Below, in pieces: positions 45,501 to 53,182 of a DNA stretch of 64,000 nucleotides; within the stretch, counting starts at the first letter, position 1; every line of letters starts with the position of its first letter. Location of the stretch: assembly GCA_903824495.1 (NCBI GenBank), contig CAIJXB010000016.1:1-64000 (forward strand). The letters are read 5' to 3'. The stretch is from an uncultured Chlamydiae bacterium (GTDB lineage: Bacteria > Chlamydiota > Chlamydiia > Chlamydiales > Rhabdochlamydiaceae). A program made the translations under genes and the position numbers. Below the pieces are notes generated by a model, which was given only the letters and a program-made list of their open reading frames with translations, did no database searches and was not told where the DNA came from.

Positions 45501-46347
45501 TCAATTTGAAACGCCTCCTAAGATGCATAAATTTTTGACCAAACAGCAGATTCTTAAAAGAGAGTATGAACTGCTCGGCTTCTACTTAAGGGAACATCCT
45601 ATGGATGAGTTTAGACACCTTTTTGGTAAGCTCTCTTGCTGTCCTTTAAGTGAGCTGTCTAATCTTGATAAGCTAGCGGTATGTAGAACTGCCTTTATTA
45701 TCGAAGATGTGTCCTTCAAGATTTCGGCAAAATCGCAAAAAAAGTTTGCTATTTTGACGATTCGAGATGCCTTTGAAAGCTACGAGCTTCCTGTATGGGC
45801 GGATCTCTGTGAGCAATACCTCAGTCTACTAGTCGAGAACCAGCTGATTTATGCGGTATTACAAGTAGAGCAAGAGGGCGATGAGATTAAATTGCAGACA
45901 AAATGGCTTGGAGATTTAACAAAAGTCGATGAAACGATGCTTTTTACTTGCGATGCAGCGTATGATAAAGCAAAATCGTCCCTTAAGATGATAGAATTAC
46001 GAGAAAAGGCCCAGGCTGAAAAGGCGAAAAAGGCGGCTAGTCAAGAGGCTTCTAATGAAGCCCCTAAAGAGGACAAGGGGAAAGAAAAAGTGAAACAAAG
46101 CGAAAAAACACCCTCCACATGCTGTGTCGTTTTAGATATAGATCGCACCAGGCTAAGTCATGTCATGAGACTCAAAGAGATCTTTAGATCTCATGCGGGA
46201 GACAGCCCTGTTAAAGTTGAGTTTTCCTCTCAAAAATCACTTGTCGGATCTTTGGAGATTGGAGCTGAGTGGGGCATTGAACCCAGTGACGAAGTCAAGG
46301 GATTGATTTCAAAAATCGTTTCTGTAGAGACCGTGTCGTATAAGTAA
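42562..46347 (+). CDS. dnaE: DNA polymerase III alpha subunit
   Basis: 1261 residues, the replicative polymerase. The PHP domain begins PLHVHSQYSILNS with the metal-binding His pair. The catalytic core includes GPGRGSGAGSIILYLIG and YPDIDVDICMDRR, the Asp triad region, then PGPMEMIPSFINRKHG. A C-terminal OB-fold region and a tail rich in Lys, Glu and Ala (about 1135-1180) precede a last domain resembling the CTD with TIRDAFESYELPVW upstream. GGAG lies before the ATG. It is typical of DnaE rather than PolC. Confidence 0.96.
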   Translation: MSWVPLHVHSQYSILNSTAQVGALASKASEYGCPALALTDQGNMFGAVEFYKACQYQNVKPILGCELHVAPFSRHDKKRVQGFSAGYPLVFFVKNKVGYKNLCKLSSLAHLEGFYYTPRIDKALIEEFSEGLICLSGPLNGRLSSLILEGKSQELQEEIEWMQKIFKEDFYFEIQRHRMSEEAIAADRIAGEPWLYQKYKDYVQSQERVIGEYKDLSVKHGIPCVATNDIHYIQREDWRAHEILRNVQSGEPCEIWERDSAGNLKAKVVNPKREVMYSHEFYFKTGAQMQELFADIPEALSETLKIAEKCSFELDFKTKYYPVYIPPSLENKTYEAKERELEAAKFLKDLCFEQIPNRYSPEKLEQVQRVYPDKEPMDVIRDRLQYELDIIIPKGMCDYLLIVYDFIAWAKRQGIPMGPGRGSGAGSIILYLIGITDIEPLRFSLFFERFINPERISYPDIDVDICMDRRQEVIDYTVQKYGKERVAQIITFGTMKAKMAIKDVGRVLSIPLPKVNAIAKLIPEDPNMTLAKALEIDPELKAQYDSDPEVQNLIQIALSLEGSVRNTGIHAAGLIIGGGPLMENIPLCLSKDSDMAVTQFSMKPVESVGLLKIDFLGLKTLTSIQKAVDIIEESYGKKIDWINLPLNDMTTFDLLNQGKTQGIFQLESGGMQELAKQLRIDKFEEIIAVGALYRPGPMEMIPSFINRKHGKEAIEIDHPLMANILSETYGIMVYQEQVMQIASCLANYSLGEGDVLRRAMGKKDKEEMARQREKFKNGALENNIDEATSMKIFDKIEKFASYGFNKSHAAAYGYLTYVTAYLKANYPEAWMAALMTSDRDDTAKVAKVIRECQSTGIAVLPPDVNKSGKEFLATNEGIRFAMTGIKGIGEGVVEAILEERKAKGPFSSLYDFIQRIDVKKVGKKAVENLIDAGCFDFTEWSRPALVENIDEMFNVVAKEQKDAAQGVLDFFSLMDEKKGNQFETPPKMHKFLTKQQILKREYELLGFYLREHPMDEFRHLFGKLSCCPLSELSNLDKLAVCRTAFIIEDVSFKISAKSQKKFAILTIRDAFESYELPVWADLCEQYLSLLVENQLIYAVLQVEQEGDEIKLQTKWLGDLTKVDETMLFTCDAAYDKAKSSLKMIELREKAQAEKAKKAASQEASNEAPKEDKGKEKVKQSEKTPSTCCVVLDIDRTRLSHVMRLKEIFRSHAGDSPVKVEFSSQKSLVGSLEIGAEWGIEPSDEVKGLISKIVSVETVSYK

Positions 46348-46372
46348 TTAAATAATAATTTTTTGAGGCAGT

Positions 46373-47416
46373 ATGAAGAGATTTGTTTTTTGTGTAGCTT
46401 TTGGAAGTTTGGCGTTTTTTTCTGCAAATTCTTTGGAAGCGGCCTATACGATCAAGGACGGAAAACTGATCAATATGCATGAAATCGCAACTCTTTCCGT
46501 ACAAGAACACTACAGTTTAGCAAAACAAGCTCTGGAACAAGGAAACTGGCGTGAACTAGTCCGCCAGGCTCATGTAATTGTTAAAAATTTTCCGGGCACA
46601 GATTTTGCTTGGGATTCTTATTTTTTCTTGGGGAAAGGATATTTTCATCTTAGAGAAATGGACCTTGCTAATGCAAACTTTTCTATTTACTTGAAGCAGC
46701 CGGCTCCTAAGTTTTTTGAGCAAACCATTGAATACAAATTTCAAATTGCTCAAGGGTTTGAAAAAGGGGATAAGAAACCGCTTCTAGGACTTTCTGGAAT
46801 GCCAAAATGGATAACCGCCCACCAAGAGGCCATCGAACTTTATGATGAAGTCATCATGGCTTTGCCGCAGCATGACTTAGCTGTTCAAGCTATGTTAGGA
46901 AAAGGAACATTACTCTTTAAAGAGGGTGAATATAAGGAAAGCGTAGAGACATTCCAAACTTTGATCCGAAGATTTCCGAAACATCCGCTCGCCTGCGAGA
47001 GTTACCTCGCCATTACAAATGTTTATTTAACCCAGAGCAAAGAAGAATATCGCGATCCCGATTATCTTGACTTAGCAGAGATCAATGCTAAGAAGTTCAA
47101 GATGGATTTTCAGGGCCATCCTAAAATTGCAGAGATAGAAGGAATGCTCGTGGAAATGAGAGAGCTCTTTGCTGGAGAGCTTTATAAGACTGCTCAGTTT
47201 TATGAAAGAACTAAGAAGCCAAAAGCTGCGATGATTTATTACACTAAGATCCTTTCTAAATACCCAGGAACGGAAGTTTCTTTACAGTCTCAAAAAAGAC
47301 TTGATGTATTGACTCCTAAAGAAACTTCTAAAACAAAAGAAATTGAAGTGCGTAAGAAAGAAGGAGATCTTGTTGTAGATGCGTCCGAAGATAAAGCCTT
47401 GGAAGCGGTGCAATGA
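46373..47416 (+). CDS. Exported TPR/BamD-like protein
   Basis: 347 residues. MKRFVFCVAFGSLAFFSANSLEA is a signal peptide without a lipobox. Tetratricopeptide-like units follow (QEHYSLAKQALEQGNWREL, AMLGKGTLLFKEGEYKESVE, ETFQTLIRRFPKHPLACES), the pattern of BamD/YbgF-type envelope proteins. A Lys/Glu-rich tail ends the protein. It overlaps the LptE-like gene by 4 nt, so both belong to one operon after dnaE. The position matches the conserved CT546-CT548 hypothetical block as I recall it. A role in outer-membrane assembly is inferred. Confidence 0.78.
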   Translation: MKRFVFCVAFGSLAFFSANSLEAAYTIKDGKLINMHEIATLSVQEHYSLAKQALEQGNWRELVRQAHVIVKNFPGTDFAWDSYFFLGKGYFHLREMDLANANFSIYLKQPAPKFFEQTIEYKFQIAQGFEKGDKKPLLGLSGMPKWITAHQEAIELYDEVIMALPQHDLAVQAMLGKGTLLFKEGEYKESVETFQTLIRRFPKHPLACESYLAITNVYLTQSKEEYRDPDYLDLAEINAKKFKMDFQGHPKIAEIEGMLVEMRELFAGELYKTAQFYERTKKPKAAMIYYTKILSKYPGTEVSLQSQKRLDVLTPKETSKTKEIEVRKKEGDLVVDASEDKALEAVQ

Positions 47417-48003
47417 GAAGATCTCTGTATCTGTTTTCTGCTCTGCTGCTTTCTTCTTGTGGATACCACTATACACCGCAAGATGGAGACAGCTCTCGCA
47501 GTTATACTGTAACGGTCCCGTACATTCCTGGAGACTCTGATGCGACCCTTAACAATGAGCTGGTCTATCAACTCAGCGCGAGTGGTCATTTTAGGTGTGT
47601 TCAGTCAGGTGGGGACTATATCCTCCAATCTAAAATTCTTTCAGATACGAAAAGCCGTATAGGATTTCGTTATGATAGGGATAATGAGTCAGGTAGAATT
47701 GAAAAAAACTTGCTTGGAGTCGAAGATAGAAGAGCTGTCACTGCTGAAGTGTCTTTACTCGATACACGAACGGGAAATATTGTAGCAGGGCCTTTTGAGG
47801 TGTCATCGAACGTAGATTACGATTACATAGATCCAGGAAGTCCTAAAGATTTGCTGTTTAAATCGCAGTCTATCATTCAGTTTTCGGTGGGGCAACTCGA
47901 TTCGTATGAAGGAGCTTATGATGACACAGCAAGGCTCATTTTTCGAAGACTAGCAGAAAAAATAACGACAGGACTTGTAAACCACCTTGTAGATGATCAG
48001 TAG
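47413..48003 (+). CDS. lptE: LptE-like outer-membrane lipoprotein
   Basis: 196 residues. MRRSLYLFSALLLSSCGYHY has a lipoprotein signal with lipidated Cys16 followed by GYH, as in LptE proteins (CGYHL). The body contains the alternating beta pattern (YTVTVPYIPGDSDATLNNEL) and an alpha helix typical of the LptE/RlpB fold, which plugs LptD for LPS insertion. Conservation is low in this family, so the symbol is tentative. It starts inside the last codons of the TPR gene and is tail to tail with the next gene, 4 nt apart. Confidence 0.7.
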   Translation: MRRSLYLFSALLLSSCGYHYTPQDGDSSRSYTVTVPYIPGDSDATLNNELVYQLSASGHFRCVQSGGDYILQSKILSDTKSRIGFRYDRDNESGRIEKNLLGVEDRRAVTAEVSLLDTRTGNIVAGPFEVSSNVDYDYIDPGSPKDLLFKSQSIIQFSVGQLDSYEGAYDDTARLIFRRLAEKITTGLVNHLVDDQ

Positions 48004-48006
48004 TTT

Positions 48007-48444
48007 CTATCCGCTTTTCTTTTTATTGATCGATGAAATAATAGCCTCTGTATCGAGTACTTCGGTCAAGAAGTGTTGAAGGACCCGCAAGATGTATTGA
48101 GGAGTGTTGTAAACACCCGAAGTTGTGTACACGATCTCTAGATGAGGTTTAAGATTTTGAATGAGTGAGATGAGAATGAGGGTGCTAGGAAGTTCAGTAT
48201 CTACTTGAGGTACAATCCAAATAGCAAATTGCTGATTGAATAAAGTGACTTTGTCATTTGTTTCAATGACATGAAATTGTTGAGCAAGAGATTCTGAATC
48301 AGCGTGTTCCTCTTCAGTACTGCTTAAGAGGCCTAAGTCTTGGAGTAACTGTAAATTTACATTAATGAACCCATCAGGTGCCCATTTTTGGAAATTTTCA
48401 GTAAAATCTTTGTAAGCTTCTTCCAGCTGGATTGGATTCATCAT
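48007..48444 (-). CDS. Conserved chlamydial hypothetical protein
   Basis: 145 residues, cytosolic by appearance, mixed alpha/beta, no signal peptide. Segments KVTLFNQQFAIWIVPQV and PSTLILISLIQNLKPHLEIV look like beta strands and a helix; the C-terminus is basic (KKKSG). The location just before the carboxypeptidase gene fits CT550 of C. trachomatis as I recall it. No known domain is recognised. Confidence 0.65.
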   Translation of the reverse strand: MMNPIQLEEAYKDFTENFQKWAPDGFINVNLQLLQDLGLLSSTEEEHADSESLAQQFHVIETNDKVTLFNQQFAIWIVPQVDTELPSTLILISLIQNLKPHLEIVYTTSGVYNTPQYILRVLQHFLTEVLDTEAIISSINKKKSG

Positions 48445-48628
48445 GTGCGTTTTCTACCTCATGTTGGAACAATTAGCGCCCCGGCCGGCAGCGGTCCTAT
48501 TTGCAGGGTCGACTAAAATCCCCATATTGATCATGTTGTCTTTTTTTTGAAAAGATAATAACTTCAATATATCGAAAAAAAATGAGAGTTTTGATGTCTT
48601 TGTTTAACTTAAGAACTTGTAAATAAAT

Positions 48629-49951
48629 ATGTTATCTAAAAAATCGTCTATCGTAAAATTTTTTTTAATCCCTTTCTTCCTAGGGAGCGTTTGGGCTCCT
48701 AGAGTTCTCCTATGTGATCAGATTCCTTGTGACATATCCGCGTCTGTTGCACTTTTGATCAACGCAGAAACAGGCAAAGTCCTCTTTTCAAGAAATGCAG
48801 AGGCTCCTCTTTACCCGGCAAGTACGACCAAAGTAGCAACAGCTCTTTATGCTTTGCACAAAAAAAGCTCTTCGATAGGTGAAATCGTCACAGTGTCTCA
48901 TGATTGCGTTTCTGCTGTTCCGATCAACGTTAGAAGATCGAGTGGAAAGCATCCTTCCTATAGACTTGAGTTTGGGGGGACTTTGATGGGACTTAAAGTT
49001 GGCGAGCAAGTGGATCTCAAAACGCTTCTTTACGGTTTGATGTTGCCTTCCGGTAATGACGCCGCGAATGTGATTGCAGAAGCTGTGAGCGGCTCTGTAT
49101 CTCAATTCATGGTAGATCTCAATAACTATTTAAAAGAGATTGGATGTGAAAATACACACTTTAAAAATCCTCATGGCCTTCCCGATGTAGAGCATGTGAC
49201 AACAGCAAAAGATCTTGCTCGCATGGGACAAGTGGCCATGAAGAATCCGTTTTTTAAGCAGATTGTTTCTTCTTCAAAATACCTAAAAGCAGAAACCAAT
49301 AAACAGCCTGAAGTAATCTTGTCACAGCACAATGCGATTGTTAAACCTGCAAGCAAGTACTATTACCCCCATGCTACCGGAATCAAAACAGGATATACGA
49401 TACAAGCGGGACACACGCTTGTTGCATCTGCAGAAAAAGGGGATCGCTCTCTGATTGCAGTTATATGTCATAAAGAAAGTTCAGAGATGCGTTTTCGCAA
49501 CACGATCCAGCTTTTTGAAGCAGCTTTCAAAGAACCTAAGAAAACAAGAACGCTTTTTTCAGGTATTCACGATACATTTTCTAAAAAAATAGAGGGCGCT
49601 AAAGAGGTTTTAAAAGCAGGTCTTGCCGAAGATGTAAAGGTTTCTTTCTATCCTTCAGAACAGCCAAAATATTACTCTCAGATCCGCTGGAAGTCCCATG
49701 ATCTTCCGATTGAAGCTGGATCTTTCGTCGGAGAAGTTTTGGTTTTTGATGATCGCGACATTTTACAAGAAACATCTTCGCTTTTTGCTGTAAAAAAGAT
49801 AGAACCTACCCTGTCTTACCAAGTGGAGAAAATCACAAAACAAGGACGTGATTTTCTTCAGAAACACAGAAGTTATTTAGCTTACTTGATGGCTTTCGGA
49901 CTTCTTGGATGCGCTGTTTGGAAAGTTGCTCGAAAGAAGAAAAATGCATAA
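48629..49951 (+). CDS. dacF: D-alanyl-D-alanine carboxypeptidase (PBP5 family)
   Basis: 440 residues. Trims the terminal D-Ala from pentapeptides. A signal peptide (to about residue 29) precedes the S11 core: SRNAEAPLYPASTTKVATAL with the SxxK motif STTK, LMLPSGNDAANVIAEA with SGN, and TGIKTGYTIQAGH with KTG. A beta domain follows and the C-terminus YLAYLMAFGLLGCAVWKVARKKK is a membrane anchor (shown in part: YLMAFGLLGCAVWKVARKKK). Chlamydial peptidoglycan is minimal, so this enzyme fits remodelling at division. CT551 is the expected orthologue. Confidence 0.93.
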   Translation: MLSKKSSIVKFFLIPFFLGSVWAPRVLLCDQIPCDISASVALLINAETGKVLFSRNAEAPLYPASTTKVATALYALHKKSSSIGEIVTVSHDCVSAVPINVRRSSGKHPSYRLEFGGTLMGLKVGEQVDLKTLLYGLMLPSGNDAANVIAEAVSGSVSQFMVDLNNYLKEIGCENTHFKNPHGLPDVEHVTTAKDLARMGQVAMKNPFFKQIVSSSKYLKAETNKQPEVILSQHNAIVKPASKYYYPHATGIKTGYTIQAGHTLVASAEKGDRSLIAVICHKESSEMRFRNTIQLFEAAFKEPKKTRTLFSGIHDTFSKKIEGAKEVLKAGLAEDVKVSFYPSEQPKYYSQIRWKSHDLPIEAGSFVGEVLVFDDRDILQETSSLFAVKKIEPTLSYQVEKITKQGRDFLQKHRSYLAYLMAFGLLGCAVWKVARKKKNA

Positions 49952-50006
49952 AATTTCGAGTGCGGCCGGTATGCCGAGCAACAGTGTTATTTCTAATTAA
50001 ACGCTC

Positions 50007-50609
50007 TTATTGAACTCTCAGGATCATAAGATGTGCAGAAACGGGAAGTGTTCCTCCGGCTAATGGGGTTATTGTTAAAGCGGTAGAATTCCCTATAGGA
50101 TTACTAATTGAGAGTATTGAATTAACAACAGTTGTCTGTACAAGGGCTATACCAACGATTTGGGTGGTTCCTGTAGCTCTTCCAACGACAGTATAGGGGA
50201 GCTCTATAGGGCCTCCTCCAGAATCCAGAGTAATAACAAGCTGTCCCGCTTCATCTACGCTCACTTGAAATAACACCTGATACACACCGATGTTTGTTAA
50301 ATTGAACGTATCGGGCCCAAGACGAGCAATTAATCCTGTTCCACTTGAAGGTCCATTTTGAGGGAAATCAACATTCTCGCCTATAGCAACGGTGGCTGCA
50401 TTGTCAGTCGGCATCAATGCGTAAAAATCGGCAAAATCGAGTACTCCGCCAGGAACTCCTTGTGGGCCTTGAGGTCCTGCTACTCCGGGAATCCCTTGAG
50501 GACCTGGAGGACATATACAGGATGTGCAGCAACATCCTTCTGCGCTATAAACATTTTGAGCAAACATCATCGTGCTCAACATCAGCAATAAAGCTATTTT
50601 TTTTCTCAT
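50007..50609 (-). CDS. Secreted collagen-like protein with BclA-type C-terminal domain
   Basis: 200 residues from ATG 50609 (AAGGA upstream). Residues 1-22 are a signal peptide. A cysteine cluster GCCCTSCIC (25-33) precedes six Gly-X-Y triplets (GPQGIPGVAGPQGPQGVPGG, 36-55). Residues 57-200 match the conserved trimeric C-terminal domain of Firmicutes exosporium proteins BclA/BclB: DFADFYALMPTDNAATVA, GVYQVLFQVSVDEAGQLVI, YTVVGRATGTTQIVGIAL and NPIGNSTALTITPLAGGT. Probably a surface or secreted trimer. The match to spore-coat proteins suggests horizontal acquisition. The frame extends to 50666 but that part is not a signal. Confidence 0.88.
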   Translation of the reverse strand: MRKKIALLLMLSTMMFAQNVYSAEGCCCTSCICPPGPQGIPGVAGPQGPQGVPGGVLDFADFYALMPTDNAATVAIGENVDFPQNGPSSGTGLIARLGPDTFNLTNIGVYQVLFQVSVDEAGQLVITLDSGGGPIELPYTVVGRATGTTQIVGIALVQTTVVNSILSISNPIGNSTALTITPLAGGTLPVSAHLMILRVQ

Positions 50610-50825
50610 AACATTCCTTGTTTTTGTTGGATTATTTGTCAAAAGTAAGGAAATGTATTCAATCAAGTTTGAGAATCCCTTACTCGACGGCAGGGATTCT
50701 ACAAGCTTCCTAGATTATTAAAATATATATTTTAGTTCGAGCGTAGAGGATTCTTTGTTGAGCGGTTTCTTTAGAGAGTTTTTGCTAAGGGGGGAGTAAA
50801 AATTCTGAATACGGCCTTATTAGTC

Positions 50826-50856
50826 TGTATATTGGCCAGAAAATGTCCAATATACA
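50826..50856. promoter_or_regulatory. Inverted operator TGTATATTGG-N11-CCAATATACA
   Basis: A perfect 10-bp inverted repeat, 50826-50835 and 50847-50856, with an 11-nt spacer (centre-to-centre 21 bp). The same core recurs at the fic promoter 150 bp downstream, so a single dimeric regulator probably binds both. Confidence 0.7.
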
Positions 50857-50978
50857 TCGTTTTTTTAGCTGACATGAAAGTTGTTGTAATATTCTTTTAA
50901 TTAGTATGTTAAGGTTGTGTTTTTCTGATTTTTCTAAGTTGATTTGGCTGATTTTTGATTTTTTGGCCAAATTAGTGT

Positions 50979-51012
50979 TGTATATTGGCCATTTTTCATG
51001 ATATATTGGCCA
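50979..51012 (+). promoter_or_regulatory. fic promoter overlapped by two TATATTGGCCA direct repeats
   Basis: TTGTAT (50979-50984), a 17-nt spacer and TATATT (51002-51007) make a good housekeeping promoter. TATATTGGCCA occurs at 50981-50991 and 51002-51012, spaced 21 bp (two helical turns), so one copy covers each promoter box. AGGAG (51027-51031) precedes the fic ATG. The Fic protein has an N-terminal winged helix-turn-helix and may autoregulate. Confidence 0.7.
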
Positions 51013-51036
51013 TATTAGAGAAAGTCAGGAGACCCT

Positions 51037-52371
51037 ATGGATATCAGATCTAGAAAAATGACCTTATTGCAACGGCTCAGCGAAGAGTCAGAGCCTGTTT
51101 CTTTACAGGAACTTCTTAAGAAACTAGATCTGAAAGATTCGGCAAGAAGTGTGCGACGGTGGCTTGCTGAAATGATTCAAGAAGGGGTAGTTGAGAAATC
51201 TGGAAGTAGGAAAGCAGTTAAGTACAAGGTGGTTTCTTCCGAGGAGGAGCCAACTCACTTGCTTTTTAGTCCGGAAAGTAAACGGCTTATTGCTCAAATG
51301 CGTCGTCCCATTTATGAACGAAATCCCATTACATATGTAGACGAGTGGATAGAGTCTTATATTCCTAACGAGAGTTTTTATATTCCGAAAAAAATGAGAG
51401 AGCTCTTAAGTCAGGCTGGGAAACGTTTAAGAAAAGATGATATGGCGGGAACCTATGCTCATCAAATTTATAATCGCTTACTTATCGATCTTTCCTATAA
51501 CTCATCCCGGTTGGAAGGAAATACCTACTCCCTATTAGAAACGGAAAAACTACTTTTAGAAGGCAAAACAGCTGAAGGTAAGTTAGACGAAGAAAAGATC
51601 ATGATCCTTAATCATAAGGAAGCGATTCGTTATCTAGTAGATCAGGCTCCAAGGTTGAAGGTAAGTAGAGAGACGATCTGTACGGTGCATTATTTACTTG
51701 CAGAGAATCTTATTATAGAGCGTCAACATGTCGGAAAGGTTAGGGATCAGGGAGTGCGAGTAGGGGGATCTGCTTATATTCCTTATGAAGACCCAAAGCA
51801 ATTACAGGCCAAACTGGATCTTATTGCTCAAAAAGCAGCGCAGATACAAGATCCTTATGAACAAAGTTTTTTCTTGCTTGTGCACATAAGTTATTTGCAG
51901 GCTTTTATGGATGTCAATAAACGCACTGCAAGACTTAGTTCGAATATCCCGTTAATTCAAAAAAATCTCGTTCCTTTATCTTTCAATGATGTAAGTCGAG
52001 AAGATTATACTTCTGCTTTCATCACCATCTATGAATTACAAGATGTAAGACCTCTTCTCGATCTTTATAGATTTTCATATTTGCGAACATGCGTTTTATA
52101 TGATGAAACAGTAAAAGCTATGGGATTTGATGAGATACGAGCTCGATATCGAACACAGCGCAGAGAGCTCGTTAGGAAAATTATTCTTGGAGAGTTAAAA
52201 GAGAAGGATATTTCTGTAGCAGCTGCGAAAATCATCTCACAGGTAGATCTTCCTCTTGTTATTGAAGATGCTCTTGAAGATTTAAGAGAGATTGATCCGA
52301 TCCGTATTGCAGGGCTTGGGATTACTGTAGAAGACTTGAATCGTTGGAAAGAATCCCATAAAGCTCAATGA
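51037..52371 (+). CDS. Fic-domain protein with N-terminal helix-turn-helix, lacking the catalytic His
   Basis: 444 residues. Residues 8-65 are a winged helix-turn-helix. S156-E160-G161 (NSSRLEGN) is the inhibitory-helix motif [ST]xxxE[GN]. The Fic loop reads QAFMDVNKRTAR (288-299) where the consensus is HPFxDGNGRTGR, so the catalytic His is Gln288 and the Gly is Lys or Val. The C-terminal region (340-444) is helical, with an additional unknown domain. Related proteins in other bacteria share the Q-A/P-F-x-D-x-N-K-R-T pattern as I recall it, so this is a family trait. AMPylation is doubtful. The ATG has AGGAG 5 nt upstream. Its 3' end overlaps rsmA by 50 nt. Confidence 0.88.
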   Translation: MDIRSRKMTLLQRLSEESEPVSLQELLKKLDLKDSARSVRRWLAEMIQEGVVEKSGSRKAVKYKVVSSEEEPTHLLFSPESKRLIAQMRRPIYERNPITYVDEWIESYIPNESFYIPKKMRELLSQAGKRLRKDDMAGTYAHQIYNRLLIDLSYNSSRLEGNTYSLLETEKLLLEGKTAEGKLDEEKIMILNHKEAIRYLVDQAPRLKVSRETICTVHYLLAENLIIERQHVGKVRDQGVRVGGSAYIPYEDPKQLQAKLDLIAQKAAQIQDPYEQSFFLLVHISYLQAFMDVNKRTARLSSNIPLIQKNLVPLSFNDVSREDYTSAFITIYELQDVRPLLDLYRFSYLRTCVLYDETVKAMGFDEIRARYRTQRRELVRKIILGELKEKDISVAAAKIISQVDLPLVIEDALEDLREIDPIRIAGLGITVEDLNRWKESHKAQ

Positions 52372-53182
52372 ACTGAGCAAGAGAAAGCTCTTCAGGCCGT
52401 ATCTGAGGATTGAGGTTCATGCTCTCCAAAGAAGCTTCGATTGTTTTTGGAGGGAATAAATCTTTTAAAGAGGATCTCATCATTTTTCGTCTTTTGCCAA
52501 ACGCTGTTCGTGTCATTTGAAAAAAGCCATCCCTGCTATTTACTTCAGGAGGAGGCGTTAACGTTAGATGAACAACAGCAGATTGTACGGTGGGTTTAGG
52601 GCTGAAGCAGCTCGGCTCGATCGTAAAGCAATAGGAGACCTTACTAAAAAACTGTAAAAAGACAGTGAAAGAGCTATAGTCCTTAGTTCCAACGGGTGCC
52701 ACAAAACGAACGGCTACTTCTTTTTGCACCATGAGAACGAGATCAGAAATACAATCGTGTAGAGGTAGTAGCTTTTCTAAAATAGGCGTTGTGATGTGAT
52801 ATGGAAGGTTTGCTACAACTTTTGCTTTTTTCCCGGGAGCGAGTTTTTTCTTCAAAAGATCTTCCAAGTCAAATTTAAGAAAATCCTCAGTGTAAACAGA
52901 GAGTTTTTTTTCATCAGTAACAAATCGATTTAAAAGAGACCCGAGCTCTTGATCTTTTTCGATGGCGATTACGGAGCAACCGGTCTCTAAAAGCTCTTCA
53001 GTCAAAGCTCCAGGTCCTGGTCCGATTTCAACAACAACATCATCGGATGAAAGGTGAGCTTCGGAAACAATCTTTCGAACGATGTTCCCATCGATCAAAA
53101 AGTTTTGCGAAGCGCTCTTCTTTGCTGCAAGGCCATGTTCATCTAAAAAGCGCTGTAATTCTTTAGGGTTGCTTATCTTCAT
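52322..53182 (-). CDS. rsmA: 16S rRNA dimethyladenosine transferase
   Basis: 286 residues. Dimethylates A1518/A1519 of 16S rRNA. SASQNFLIDGNIVRKIV is the KsgA/RsmA opening, VVVEIGPGPGALTEELL motif I, and NLPYHITTPIL motif IV with the catalytic NLPY. FSPKPTVQSAVVHL is another family block. It overlaps the SurA-like gene upstream by 4 nt and is convergent with fic. In C. trachomatis, as I recall it, this pair is CT354-CT355. Confidence 0.95.
   Translation of the reverse strand: MKISNPKELQRFLDEHGLAAKKSASQNFLIDGNIVRKIVSEAHLSSDDVVVEIGPGPGALTEELLETGCSVIAIEKDQELGSLLNRFVTDEKKLSVYTEDFLKFDLEDLLKKKLAPGKKAKVVANLPYHITTPILEKLLPLHDCISDLVLMVQKEVAVRFVAPVGTKDYSSFTVFLQFFSKVSYCFTIEPSCFSPKPTVQSAVVHLTLTPPPEVNSRDGFFQMTRTAFGKRRKMMRSSLKDLFPPKTIEASLESMNLNPQIRPEELSLAQFIELYGILSNDSSLLQ

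Larger units (their letters stand above)
50610..51036. promoter_or_regulatory. 427-nt AT-rich region between the collagen-like and fic genes
   Basis: No convincing gene. It holds a 9-bp hairpin AGAATCCCT/AGGGATTCT at 50672-50700 in the leader side of the collagen gene, and the TATATTGGCC operator cluster described separately. A 61-codon frame on the minus strand (50785-50970) has no ribosome site and a biased composition. Confidence 0.5.

Noticed and set aside
48456..48560. GC-rich patch before dacF considered as an RNA gene
   Set aside because: No cloverleaf or known small RNA pattern could be folded by eye; only short GC runs are seen.
50785..50970. 61-codon frame on the minus strand between the collagen-like and fic genes
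   Set aside because: No ribosome site, a Lys/Ile/Leu composition expected of AT-rich noncoding DNA, and it overlaps the fic operator region.
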